Below, piece by piece: positions 25,772-34,576 of a DNA stretch of 64,000 nt. The DNA lies in contig NZ_CP133720.1 in assembly GCF_031326225.1 (NCBI RefSeq), forward strand, positions 2,046,001 through 2,110,000. Reading direction: 5' to 3'. Position numbers and translations under genes: made by a program. The notes below the pieces were generated by a model. That model ran no database searches. It saw only the letters and a program-made list of their open reading frames with translations, and had not been told where the DNA came from. Source of the DNA: Undibacterium cyanobacteriorum (lineage in GTDB: Bacteria > Pseudomonadota > Gammaproteobacteria > Burkholderiales > Burkholderiaceae_D). Position 1 is the stretch's first letter. Every line of letters begins with the position of its first letter.

Positions 25772-26506
25772 ATGTACACAGCAAGTGGCAAGTCAGATAA
25801 AAACTCAATTCTCACTGAACATGCACCGTTGGTTAAACGACTTGCATATCAGTTGAAAGCGCGTTTGCCACCAAGCGTTGAGGTTGATGACCTTGTTCAA
25901 GCTGGCATGATAGGTTTGCTTGATGCGGTTAATCGTTACGAGGAAACTCATGGTGCCCAATTTGAAACGTATGCAATTCAACGCATACGGGGAGCTATGC
26001 TAGATGAACTGAGAAGTAGTGATTGGTTGCCACGTGGTGTGCGTCAGAACATGCGCAAGATCGAAAATGCCATGAATGAATTACAGCAGCGTCTGGGCCG
26101 TCCCCCAATGGAGACCGAGGTTGCCAAACACCTCAAGCTTTCTTTAGCGGATTACCAGGAATTGCTTGGCGAGAGTGGTGGTCATCAGTTGTTGTACTAC
26201 GAAGATTTTCATGATTCAGAAACCAAGGAACACTTCCTTGATCATTTCTGTACCGATGAACGCTCTGGTGATCCTTTACAAGATCTACTACATGGTGATT
26301 TTAGAGAGGCAGTCATTTATGCGATCAATAGTCTGCCTGAGCGAGAAAAACTGTTGATGGGTCTCTATTACGAACAAGAGTTGAATCTGAAAGAGATCGG
26401 AGCCGTGATGGGTGTCTCTGAATCTCGTGTATCACAATTACATAGTCAAGCTGTGGCGCGCCTACGCGCCTCATTGAGGGAGCGCGCGTGGACCGGGCTA
26501 GCATAA
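25772..26506 (+). CDS. fliA: Flagellar sigma factor sigma-28 (FliA)
   Basis: 244 residues, expected length. Region 2 (HAPLVKRLAYQLKARLPPSVEVDDLVQAG and RGAMLDELRSSDWLPR), region 3 (ENAMNELQQRLGRPP) and region 4 with the helix-turn-helix (LKEIGAVMGVSESRVSQLHS) are all present. It directs class III genes, and matching promoter sequences appear in this window at 29012-29038 and 37370-37396, plus two before flhDC. It overlaps motC by 19 bases. Confidence 0.97.
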   Translation: MYTASGKSDKNSILTEHAPLVKRLAYQLKARLPPSVEVDDLVQAGMIGLLDAVNRYEETHGAQFETYAIQRIRGAMLDELRSSDWLPRGVRQNMRKIENAMNELQQRLGRPPMETEVAKHLKLSLADYQELLGESGGHQLLYYEDFHDSETKEHFLDHFCTDERSGDPLQDLLHGDFREAVIYAINSLPEREKLLMGLYYEQELNLKEIGAVMGVSESRVSQLHSQAVARLRASLRERAWTGLA

Positions 26507-27228
26507 TTGGTTTTATTCTTGTTCTCGTTGGGATTCTCGCGGGACAAGTGCTGGAAGGGGGGCATATCGCTTCGCTTCTGCAACCGGCCGCCTTTACCAT
26601 CGTGGTGGTCAGTACGATTGGCGCGGTACTGATACAAAGCCGTTTGCCTGTTTTTGTTCGAGGCGTAAAGATGCTACGTTGGATCGCATTTATGCCAGAG
26701 GATAAAAGTAGGAAAAATGTCCAAGACGCGATGGTGTGGAGTGTCGTAGCTCGCCGTGAGGGTTTTCTCAGCCTTGAACGCTATATCGATTCAGCGAAAG
26801 ATCCTTTTATCGAAAAAGGGTTGAAACTTGTTATTGATGGGGTTGATCCCGATCGATTGAAAGAAATCCTTGATGTGGACATTTCGTTCTATGAGATGGA
26901 ACAGCGGCAAGCCATAAAGATCTGGGACGCTGCAGGTGGTTATTCTCCGACTATAGGAATTCTTGGCGCAGTGCTCGGTCTGATTCATGTAATGGAAAAT
27001 TTAAGTGACCCCAATAAGCTTGGTAGCGGTATTGCGGTCGCCTTTGTCGCAACAATTTATGGTGTGGGTCTCGCAAACCTCTTGTTTTTGCCAGTGGCAA
27101 ATAAACTCAAAGAAATTGTGAGCCGTGAAGTCGTTCGACGTGAGATGTTGGCGGATATTTTTTACAGTATCGCGCAAGGGGATAGCCCGCGAATTGTAGA
27201 GGAACGTTTGTCAAATCATCGCAAGTAA
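26488..27228 (+). CDS. motC: Second flagellar stator subunit, MotA/PomA family (MotC)
   Basis: 246 residues, shorter than MotA at 9613-10473 and of the PomA/MotC type. Four membrane segments (SIIGFILVLVGILAGQVLEG; about 30-50; SPTIGILGAVLGLIHVM; GIAVAFVATIYGVGLANLLF). GTG start 26488 inside fliA with a GAGGGAG SD. Placement after fliA and before motD matches the MotCD arrangement in Pseudomonas and some Betaproteobacteria. Whether it conducts H+ or Na+ cannot be settled by reading. Confidence 0.92.
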   Translation: MDRASIIGFILVLVGILAGQVLEGGHIASLLQPAAFTIVVVSTIGAVLIQSRLPVFVRGVKMLRWIAFMPEDKSRKNVQDAMVWSVVARREGFLSLERYIDSAKDPFIEKGLKLVIDGVDPDRLKEILDVDISFYEMEQRQAIKIWDAAGGYSPTIGILGAVLGLIHVMENLSDPNKLGSGIAVAFVATIYGVGLANLLFLPVANKLKEIVSREVVRREMLADIFYSIAQGDSPRIVEERLSNHRK

Positions 27229-27252
27229 GCTCGTTCAAATCTAAAGATAATC

Positions 27253-28035
27253 ATGGCACGAAAAAAGTATATTGAAGAGCCTGACAACCATGAACGCTGG
27301 TTGGTCTCTTATGCTGATTTCATGACTTTGTTATTTGCGTTTTTTGTCGTGATGTATGCCATTTCCTCTTTGAATGTCGGTAAATACAAAGTCCTCTCTA
27401 ACTCTTTAAATGGGGCGTTTGGCACAGCACTGGTGACCTCAGGTGTTATCCCAGATCCTAAGCTCAATCAAACAAACATACTTGAGCCGATTCCCAATAT
27501 CCGACCTAAGCCAGCAGAGCCATTGCGCAAGGAACGTGAACGCATGACTGGCGTGGCGAAGGATATTCTTACAGTTCTTGAGCCTCTGGTGCGCGAGGGA
27601 AAAGTGCGCGTCACCCAAACCAGTCGTGGTGTGGCGATTGAGATCAATGCAAGTTTGTTGTTTGCTCAAGGAGATGCACGATTGAACACTGAATCAATTC
27701 AAGCACTGAAAGCCATTGCTGAGGTCCTTAAGAGCGATACGCATGCGATCCAAGTCGAAGGTTTTACTGACAATTTACCGATTAAGAATTCGAATTTTCC
27801 GTCAAATTGGGAGCTCTCCGCGGTTCGTGCAAGTACTGTCGCGAGATTGTTTATGGAGAATGGCGTCGATGAGAGTCGGATGACTGCAGTCGGGCAGGGA
27901 CCTAAAACGCCAGTGAGTTCCAACGATACGCCCGAAGGTCGTGCCCGCAATCGGCGTGTAACGATTACGATTTTATCGCTTTTGCCAGAAACTCCTGTGG
28001 AAGTTCCTGTTTCCAATCCCAATAAAACCAATTAA
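27253..28035 (+). CDS. motD: Second flagellar stator subunit, MotB family (MotD)
   Basis: 260 residues. One membrane helix with the ion-binding Asp in SYADFMTLLFAFFVVMYA. The C-terminal OmpA-like peptidoglycan-binding domain has VEGFTDNLPI, NWELSAVRA and GRARNRRVTI. Together with motC it forms an alternative stator. Confidence 0.93.
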   Translation: MARKKYIEEPDNHERWLVSYADFMTLLFAFFVVMYAISSLNVGKYKVLSNSLNGAFGTALVTSGVIPDPKLNQTNILEPIPNIRPKPAEPLRKERERMTGVAKDILTVLEPLVREGKVRVTQTSRGVAIEINASLLFAQGDARLNTESIQALKAIAEVLKSDTHAIQVEGFTDNLPIKNSNFPSNWELSAVRASTVARLFMENGVDESRMTAVGQGPKTPVSSNDTPEGRARNRRVTITILSLLPETPVEVPVSNPNKTN

Positions 28036-28171
28036 ATGACGCTTTTTATTGTGCAGGAATAAGCTCGCAAAGGACGAGCTGATTGTGCTATTGCTTACTC
28101 AGTCGCTTCAGGTTTGATGATTGCTTTTTGTGGCGATGCCACTACCGCAAAGTTAGAAGACTAGAAACGAT
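28036..28171. other. Spacer between convergent motD and flgN
   Basis: Contains a small hairpin AGCTCG (28062-28067) / CGAGCT (28075-28080) without a T-run. No clear terminator is visible for either convergent operon. Confidence 0.35.
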
Positions 28172-28654
28172 TCATCCAGCGATAAAGCTTCGACCGCTAG
28201 AGTTCGTGGTTTTTGACTGACCATCTGCACCGTAGACTGCGGCATTCTGGTCGGTTTGTTGAAGGATATTAAGTGCCGTTTGGTTCTTGACCATCTGACG
28301 ATTGATGAGGAGACCGTTGACTCTGTTGCTTTCTTTCGCTTGCGCTGAGAGTTCTAACAACTGCTTCCACGATTCATGTATGGACTGTTCATGACTCGAT
28401 GTAGCCAAGAACGCTTTCATCCCTTCAGCGTCAATCGCAAATCCGAGTTGGCTCAAGAGCTGATTTTTTTGTTTTTCAATAACCAAAATATCGCTAAGAA
28501 CGAGGTTTTTCTCGCCAATAATTTGTTCCAATTTGTCGGCCTGATTATCTGAAAGAATTTGCTCTTCTCTCTGCAGTACCGAAACGAAAGAGTTCATCAA
28601 CTCGACCTCTTTCGTCAACAACTTCGCAATTTCTTGGAATTGAACACCGCTCAT
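28172..28654 (-). CDS. flgN: Flagellar export chaperone FlgN for FlgK and FlgL
   Basis: 160-residue helical protein, size and position of FlgN. Helical heptad-like stretches (LLTKEVELMNSFVSVLQREEQ; LEQIIGEKNLVLSDI) and a disordered polar tail are typical. It overlaps flgM by 4 bases. It escorts the hook-filament junction proteins encoded at 37444-40982. Confidence 0.88.
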   Translation of the reverse strand: MSGVQFQEIAKLLTKEVELMNSFVSVLQREEQILSDNQADKLEQIIGEKNLVLSDILVIEKQKNQLLSQLGFAIDAEGMKAFLATSSHEQSIHESWKQLLELSAQAKESNRVNGLLINRQMVKNQTALNILQQTDQNAAVYGADGQSKTTNSSGRSFIAG

Positions 28655-28968
28655 GTGGGTTGTCGTCTCGCGTTAAGTAGGTCTTTTACGGTTTCCAGCA
28701 AGCCATCGGCAACCTTTTCAGCATCAACCTGAAAACGCCCTTCTGAAATCGCCAGTTTGATTTCTTCAACCTTCTTCGCCTCGAACACTGGCCCACTGGC
28801 TTGGGTATTTTGCAGTGCTTGGAGTTGAACTGAAAGAGGAGAAATCTGAACGTTGTGCGAAGGTGTCGTCGCCACTTTCGCATTGTCCCCAGCTTTGTCC
28901 GCGCGCGGCGCGGCGGGCGGGCTGTTTGGCAGCCCCTGGGTCGAATTGAGTGAGTCATTGATTTTCAC
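28651..28968 (-). CDS. flgM: Anti-sigma-28 factor FlgM
   Basis: 105 residues. The N-terminal half is polar and Pro/Ala-rich (disordered before binding). The C-terminal sigma-binding helices are recognisable (KKVEEIKLAISEGRFQVDAE; VADGLLETVKDLL). It holds FliA inactive until it is exported through the finished hook. A sigma-28-type promoter lies 44 bases upstream, giving the usual feedback loop. Confidence 0.93.
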   Translation of the reverse strand: MKINDSLNSTQGLPNSPPAAPRADKAGDNAKVATTPSHNVQISPLSVQLQALQNTQASGPVFEAKKVEEIKLAISEGRFQVDAEKVADGLLETVKDLLNARRQPT

Positions 28969-29011
28969 GGCGATACCTCTAAGGTTGGATTTACATACAT
29001 CTACATCTGCA

Positions 29012-29038
29012 GTAACGGCTAGGTATTTTTAAACTTTA
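29012..29038 (-). promoter_or_regulatory. Sigma-28 (FliA)-type promoter of flgMN
   Basis: On the minus strand, TAAAGTTT (29038-29031), an 11-base spacer and GCCGTTAC (29019-29012). Two mismatches to the FliA consensus, exact spacing. It lies between flgA and flgM, so flgMN can be transcribed separately from flgA. Confidence 0.75.
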
Positions 29039-29076
29039 ACGGTATTTGCAGAATTTCGATATAAGGCTCCAGGAAT

Positions 29077-29775
29077 TTAGTTTTGTATTTCGATTATTGC
29101 ACCAAGTTTAGCAATACCGCTAATTACTTGTCCATTGTTTGTTTTCGCTTTTGCAATTTGTCCTTCGTTCGCGGTCGTCAGTGCTGTGGCTTCAGTCGAC
29201 ACGCTAAAACCTTGACCATGACTGATCACTTTCACCGTCTGACCTTGCTGTATTGCTAATGGAGCTTTGAGCATATCGGACCGTAAGACGACCCCAGAAG
29301 AATAATTTCCTTGTACAGTTTTGCTCTGGATTTCTTCGCGTCGCAATACTGCGTTGGCCGGTAAGGCATCGAGTTCACCATCAACTTTAATGAGATCTGC
29401 TTCAGATATTGCATGGCCGTGCTTTAGTTGATTGGCAAGCATGTAGTAATTGCCGCGTACACTGACTGACACCGGTAAAAAAATCTGCCAATTAGCGGAG
29501 CCGGTGCAACGCACACCAACGTTAATTTTTCCCCACACTTTGCTACTTGACGGTAAGAATGCACTAATCGAATCACAGGCTTTGAGCTTTAGACGTGGAT
29601 CAATTGGAGCAAACTGAACTTGTTTCAACTCACCAATTTGTTTGATCGACTTTTCCAAGAACGCTTGGGCCACTTTTTGTACTTCCGCCATGTCCTGCTG
29701 TTGTGCACAAGTTATTGAACTTAGCTGGCAAGTGAAGCAGATCAAACCCAATTGTAAGTAGTGCCTTAAACGCAT
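29077..29775 (-). CDS. flgA: Flagellar P-ring assembly chaperone FlgA
   Basis: 232 residues from ATG 29775, chosen because it gives a standard signal peptide (MRLRHYLQLGLICFTCQLSS) and has GGAAAG upstream. An in-frame ATG at 29832 would add 19 residues. SAF-like domains follow, with LPANAVLRREEIQ and the C-terminal SGIAKLGAIIEI. It helps FlgI polymerise around the rod. Divergent from flgB. Confidence 0.92.
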   Translation of the reverse strand: MRLRHYLQLGLICFTCQLSSITCAQQQDMAEVQKVAQAFLEKSIKQIGELKQVQFAPIDPRLKLKACDSISAFLPSSSKVWGKINVGVRCTGSANWQIFLPVSVSVRGNYYMLANQLKHGHAISEADLIKVDGELDALPANAVLRREEIQSKTVQGNYSSGVVLRSDMLKAPLAIQQGQTVKVISHGQGFSVSTEATALTTANEGQIAKAKTNNGQVISGIAKLGAIIEIQN

Positions 29776-29981
29776 TTTGGATCGCCACTTTCCTATGTTT
29801 TTTTGCAAAAAAGTCGTTTGTCTGAACAGCATTTTAGCAAGTGCAGCTCACCTCAATCGTGTGAATAGATGGGTCTTTGTAGGTTTTCTTTGCGCTTCAA
29901 CTTGACTCATCGCTCGCTACACTTCAACTATCAAAAAAGTAGTGATGCTTGGCTTGGATTAGTGGATTGAGGGAGTGCGAG
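29776..29981. promoter_or_regulatory. Divergent flgA / flgB promoter region
   Basis: 206 bases between flgA (minus) and flgB (plus). It should hold class II promoters for both. I could not identify a convincing -35/-10 pair or an FlhDC box by eye, and no sigma-28-type sequence is present. Confidence 0.4.
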
Positions 29982-30377
29982 ATGACAAAGTTAGATGACT
30001 ATTTGCGTTTTCATGAAACCGCTCTTTCAGTAAGAGGGCAGAGACAGCAATTGTTGGCGTCGAATATCGCCAATGCGGACACGCCCAATTATAAAGCCCG
30101 AGATGTTGATTTTAATGCGGCGATGAACTTGGCGCTTCAAAAAACGGCTAACCCAGGTGTGATGGCGAAATCCGATCAAGCTCACATGAATACCAAAGGC
30201 ACGGTGGCGGGCGTGGTGCCAGGCTATCGCACTGAGTCGCAAGGGAATGTCGATGGCAATACGGTAGATATGGATGTTGAGCGTAATGCGTTCACCGACA
30301 ACGCGCTTCGTTACGAGGCAAGCTTGACGATGATCAATATGCAGATTAAGGGCATCTTGGCAGCCATTCAACCTTGA
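29982..30377 (+). CDS. flgB: Flagellar basal-body rod protein FlgB
   Basis: 131 residues from ATG 29982, which has GAGGGAG at good distance; an upstream in-frame start at 29949 lacks an SD. Rod-protein signature LLASNIANADTPNYKARDVDF and a C-terminal coiled-coil helix. First gene of flgBCDEFGHIJ. Confidence 0.96.
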   Translation: MTKLDDYLRFHETALSVRGQRQQLLASNIANADTPNYKARDVDFNAAMNLALQKTANPGVMAKSDQAHMNTKGTVAGVVPGYRTESQGNVDGNTVDMDVERNAFTDNALRYEASLTMINMQIKGILAAIQP

Positions 30378-30415
30378 AATCGAACTAAGGCTATTTTGTT
30401 TTAGTAGGAGTTTTT

Positions 30416-30820
30416 ATGTCCCTCTTTAAAATTTTTGATGTGTCTGGGTCAGCCATGAGTGCGCAGTCGCAGCGCTTAAATGTGGTTGCAAGTAATTTAG
30501 CCAATGCTGATAGCGTGACTAGTTCGAACGGACAAGTCTACAAGGCTAAGCAAGTGGTGTTTATGGCCCAGCAGGGGAATGACGCGAGTGCGACTAGCGT
30601 CAAAGTTAAGGAAGTGGTGGAGGACCCGAATCCGCCGAAATTGATGTTTGATCCCAAGCATCCTTTGGCAGACGAAAAGGGCTACGTCGCTATGCCTAAC
30701 GTCAATGTGGTCGAAGAGATGGTGAATATGATTTCTGCATCGCGTTCATATCAAACTAATGTGGAAACCATGAATGCTGCGAAAACAATGCTTTTGAAAA
30801 CGCTGAGCCTCGGTCAATAG
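30416..30820 (+). CDS. flgC: Flagellar basal-body rod protein FlgC
   Basis: 134 residues. N-terminal AQSQRLNVVASNLANADSV and C-terminal NVVEEMVNMISASRSYQTNVE form the paired terminal helices of axial proteins. Proximal rod component. Confidence 0.97.
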   Translation: MSLFKIFDVSGSAMSAQSQRLNVVASNLANADSVTSSNGQVYKAKQVVFMAQQGNDASATSVKVKEVVEDPNPPKLMFDPKHPLADEKGYVAMPNVNVVEEMVNMISASRSYQTNVETMNAAKTMLLKTLSLGQ

Positions 30821-30840
30821 CATTACTTTAGGAGAAGCCA

Positions 30841-31509
30841 ATGAGCACGATTAATACGCAGACCGTCGATCCGGCATTGCTTGCGACAATGAACCCTAGT
30901 TCGACTACCAAGTCGACGGCACAAGCCGCGCAAGATCGGTTTATGACCTTGTTGGTGACGCAGATGAAAAATCAGGATCCTTTGAATCCTCTCGACAATG
31001 CGCAAGTCACTAGCCAGTTGGCACAGTTGTCGACTGTCACTGGGATCGATAAATTGAATGACACGATGTCTGCTATGAGCGCGAATTATCAGAGCAGCCA
31101 AGGTTTGCAAGCAGCGAGCATGATAGGCCACGGCGTGGTGGTGCCAGGAACGAATGTCGAGTTAAAAGATGGTAAGTCTATTTTGGGTTTCGACTTGCCC
31201 CAAGCGGCTGATAATGTGACGGTTCAAATCAAGGATTCGGCGGGCTCGTTGATTCGCACTTTGACTGCCAACACGATGACGGCGGGCATGAACACGATTA
31301 GTTGGGACGGCAAGAATGATTCCGGAAAGTTGATGGGGAATGGCAACTATCAATTCTCGGTGAGTGCAGCAGCAGCTGACAAAAAGTTGGATGTGACTAA
31401 TCTCAGTTTTGGAATGGTTTCAAGTGTTAGTTTTGGAAAGCAAGGTGCACAACTCACGGTTTCAAATATCGGAGACTTTGCTCTTGGAGATGTGCGCCAA
31501 GTTTTTTAA
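30841..31509 (+). CDS. flgD: Flagellar hook assembly scaffold FlgD
   Basis: 222 residues. N-terminal FLGD region (FMTLLVTQMKNQDPLNPLDN) and a FlgD Ig-like/Tudor C-terminal part (GMNTISWDGKNDSGKLMGNG). It caps the growing hook. AGGAG SD precedes the ATG. Confidence 0.96.
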   Translation: MSTINTQTVDPALLATMNPSSTTKSTAQAAQDRFMTLLVTQMKNQDPLNPLDNAQVTSQLAQLSTVTGIDKLNDTMSAMSANYQSSQGLQAASMIGHGVVVPGTNVELKDGKSILGFDLPQAADNVTVQIKDSAGSLIRTLTANTMTAGMNTISWDGKNDSGKLMGNGNYQFSVSAAAADKKLDVTNLSFGMVSSVSFGKQGAQLTVSNIGDFALGDVRQVF

Positions 31510-31572
31510 AATTTTGGCGTCGAACGTGTTTACTGATGTTTCAGATCAGATGTAAGTCAGAGGAGAAAAATC

Positions 31573-32922
31573 ATGGGTTTTCAACAAGGTCTTAGTGGTT
31601 TAAATGCAGCCTCTAAATCGCTCGACGTAATCGGAAATAATATTTCGAATGCGAATACAGTGGGCTTTAAGATGGCGCAAGCGCAATTTGCAGACGTATT
31701 CGCAAATTCTTTGAGTGGCGCAGGTACCAGTGGCGTTGGTATTGGTACCAAGGTGCAAACGGTTCAACAACTTTTTACCCAAGGGAATATTAGTTCCACC
31801 AACAATCCTTTGGATATCGCAATTAATGGCGCCGGCTTCTTCCGAATGTCCACCAATGGTGCGATTACGTATAGCCGAAACGGGCAGTTTTCTCTCGATA
31901 AGAACGGTAATATTGTCAACGCTCAAGGTGCGAATCTGACGGGGTATTTGGCAGATACAAACGGCGTGTTAGCAACTGGAGCTGCGGTTCCTTTGACGAT
32001 TAACACTTCCGACATCGCGCCGAAGGAAACTGATACGGTTAACGCGCTGTTGAATTTGGATTCACGTTCATTGGTTCCTGGAACTCAAGTCCCAGTTGCA
32101 ATACCGCCGGTGATCATTCCGGTCGCCTTTTCTTTGACCGATCCACTCTCCTATAACAATGCAACTTCGGTTGCCGTGTTTGATAGTTTGGGCAACTCTC
32201 ACGTTTTACAGACCTTCTTTGTGCGGGTTGACTCTGCTACCCGTCCGCTTCCGCCAGCTCCATCCACTGTCACGTCTCAATGGGATGTATTTTCCGCGGT
32301 TGATGGTGTGTTGATTGCAGGTACGGCTGGTGGTACAGCTCCAGCGAATGCAGTTGCCACCATCGGTTTTGATAATCTCGGTAAGCTTGTTGATGTAACA
32401 CCCGCGTTCGCTGCAACCGATCCTAGAGCATTCGCTGTTGCTGTGCCTGTTTCATCTGGTGCGGTCACTCCAATTTCGACACCGACGATCAAATACGACC
32501 TGACTGGTACGACTCAATACGGGGCCGCGTTCAGTGTGAATGCGATTAAACAAGACGGCTACACTTCCGGTAAGTTATCGAAGTTTAATACCTCCAAAGA
32601 TGGCACCATCGTAGGGAGCTACACCAATGGTAAGACGGCGGTCTTAGGTCAAATTGTCATGGCAAACTTTGTGAATTCAAATGGTTTGCAATCATTAGGT
32701 GACAATCAATGGACGGAGACAGCAACGTCGGGACCTGCTTTGGTTGCCCCGCCGGGATCGGGTAGTTTGGGGGTGCTCACCTCAAACGCAACGGAAGATT
32801 CGAATACGGATTTGACCGGTGAATTGGTCAATATGATCACCGCACAACGTGTTTATCAAGCGAACGCGCAGACGATTAAGACTCAGGATCAGATTTTGCA
32901 GACACTGGTGAACTTGCGTTAA
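31573..32922 (+). CDS. flgE: Flagellar hook protein FlgE
   Basis: 449 residues. Conserved N-terminus (FQQGLSGLNAASKSLDVIGN) and C-terminus (LTGELVNMITAQRVYQANAQ) bracket variable hook-surface domains. Slightly longer than the enterobacterial protein. Confidence 0.97.
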   Translation: MGFQQGLSGLNAASKSLDVIGNNISNANTVGFKMAQAQFADVFANSLSGAGTSGVGIGTKVQTVQQLFTQGNISSTNNPLDIAINGAGFFRMSTNGAITYSRNGQFSLDKNGNIVNAQGANLTGYLADTNGVLATGAAVPLTINTSDIAPKETDTVNALLNLDSRSLVPGTQVPVAIPPVIIPVAFSLTDPLSYNNATSVAVFDSLGNSHVLQTFFVRVDSATRPLPPAPSTVTSQWDVFSAVDGVLIAGTAGGTAPANAVATIGFDNLGKLVDVTPAFAATDPRAFAVAVPVSSGAVTPISTPTIKYDLTGTTQYGAAFSVNAIKQDGYTSGKLSKFNTSKDGTIVGSYTNGKTAVLGQIVMANFVNSNGLQSLGDNQWTETATSGPALVAPPGSGSLGVLTSNATEDSNTDLTGELVNMITAQRVYQANAQTIKTQDQILQTLVNLR

Positions 32923-32940
32923 TAAGGGAGGTGGCGAGAT

Positions 32941-33681
32941 ATGGATAGGCTGATTTATACCGCCATGACTGGCGCGAAGCATTTGCTGGAGCAGCAGACT
33001 ACTACATCACATAATCTCGCCAACGCCACCACGAATGGGTTCAAGGCACAGCTTGATTCATTTCGCGCTGTGCCGGTCATTAGCGAGGGATTACCAACCC
33101 GTGCCTTCGTGGTCGATGCCACCGTAGGAACCGATTTCTCCGCTGGAGGTATTCAACAAACTGGTCGAGATCTCGATTTGGCGATACAGGGGAAGGGTTG
33201 GTTAGTTGTGCAAGGCGAGGATGGCGTCGAGAAAATGACTCGTCATGGCAGTATGAAGATCAACGAAAACGGCGTGCTGCAAACCCAAAACGGATTACAA
33301 GTCGTTGGAGAAGGTGGGCCTATCACGATTCCCCCTGAAATGACTATCGCAATCGCGAAAGATGGAACCGTGTCGGCGATTCCAATGGGCAGTCGACCCA
33401 ATGCAGTCCAAGTGATTGGCCGCTTGAAATTAGTGAATCCGCCTGAGAACAATATTGTCCGTGGTGACGATGGTTTGTTCAAGACCAAGGATGGGGTGAT
33501 TCCGGATGCAGATCCCGCTGTCAATGTCATCAATGGAGCGCTCGAATTGAGTAACGTGAATGTGGCAGAGGCAATGGTTAATATGATTAATCTTGCTAGA
33601 CAGTTCGAGATGCAAATGAAGTTGCTGACAAATGCAGAGAATAACGAGACAAAAGCAAGTCAGATCTTGACTTTGAGTTGA
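32941..33681 (+). CDS. flgF: Flagellar rod protein FlgF
   Basis: 246 residues. Starts MDRLIYTAMTGAKHLLEQQ, the FlgF-type N-terminus, with HNLANATTNGFKAQLDSFRA. The C-terminal axial helix is NVAEAMVNMINLARQFEMQM. Rod component between FlgC and FlgG. Confidence 0.96.
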   Translation: MDRLIYTAMTGAKHLLEQQTTTSHNLANATTNGFKAQLDSFRAVPVISEGLPTRAFVVDATVGTDFSAGGIQQTGRDLDLAIQGKGWLVVQGEDGVEKMTRHGSMKINENGVLQTQNGLQVVGEGGPITIPPEMTIAIAKDGTVSAIPMGSRPNAVQVIGRLKLVNPPENNIVRGDDGLFKTKDGVIPDADPAVNVINGALELSNVNVAEAMVNMINLARQFEMQMKLLTNAENNETKASQILTLS

Positions 33682-33741
33682 GTTTGATTGGTGCACAATG
33701 AAGCATCAGAACTTACGAATTGCTGAGAGAAGGAAATTACC

Positions 33742-34524
33742 ATGATACGTTCACTATGGGTTGCGAAGACGGGCCTCGACGCACAACAAACACAGATGGA
33801 TGTGATTACGAATAACCTCGCCAATGTCAGTACGAATGGTTTCAAACGTTCGCGGGCAGTGTTTGAAGATTTGCTCTATCAAACCGTACGTCAACCAGGT
33901 GCGCAAAGCTCGCAGCAGACTCAATTACCCTCAGGTTTGCAATTAGGTGTTGGGGTTCGTCCAGTCGCTACTGAACGGATTTTTACCCAAGGCAATCTCC
34001 AGCAAACAGGAAATAATAAAGATGTGGCGATTAATGGCCAGGGTTTTTTCCAGGTATTGCTGCCAGATGGGACAACTGCTTATACCCGCGATGGCTCCTT
34101 GCAAGTCGATAACCAGGGGCAGTTAGTGACATCCAGTGGTTTCGTCATCCAGCCAGCAATTACGATTCCTGCGAATGCTCAAAGCATCACGGTGGGGCGT
34201 GACGGCACGGTGTCGGTGACGCAGCCAGGATCTGTCGCACCAGTGCAAGTTGGTTCGATTCAATTGGCGACATTTATCAATCCGGCCGGCTTGCAAGCGT
34301 TGGGTGAAAATCTTTATGTAGAGACTGCTGCTTCCGGTAATCCGGGCACGAATGCTCCAGGAACCAATGGGGCTGGGCTATTGGTGCAAGGGATGGTGGA
34401 GACGTCGAATGTCAATGTTGCAGAGGAATTGGTCAGCATGATTCAAACGCAGCGTGCTTATGAAATCAACAGTAAGGCGATTAATACCAGCGATCAAATG
34501 CTACAACGCTTATCGCAAATTTGA
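33742..34524 (+). CDS. flgG: Flagellar distal rod protein FlgG
   Basis: 260 residues, the canonical FlgG length. MIRSLWVAKTGLDAQQTQMD and ITNNLANVSTNGFKRSRAVF are diagnostic, with the C-terminal NVAEELVSMIQTQRAYEINS. Confidence 0.98.
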   Translation: MIRSLWVAKTGLDAQQTQMDVITNNLANVSTNGFKRSRAVFEDLLYQTVRQPGAQSSQQTQLPSGLQLGVGVRPVATERIFTQGNLQQTGNNKDVAINGQGFFQVLLPDGTTAYTRDGSLQVDNQGQLVTSSGFVIQPAITIPANAQSITVGRDGTVSVTQPGSVAPVQVGSIQLATFINPAGLQALGENLYVETAASGNPGTNAPGTNGAGLLVQGMVETSNVNVAEELVSMIQTQRAYEINSKAINTSDQMLQRLSQI

Positions 34525-34576
34525 TGGTAGTTTCAATCGTAAGGTCGGCAGTTGTATAAGAAAGTGGTGGCACACC

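Noticed and set aside
28085..28160. Minus-strand stretch that reads like a protein C-terminus downstream of flgN
   Set aside because: The frame is open for under 25 codons, is preceded by a stop and has no start with an SD. It is not enough to call a gene remnant.
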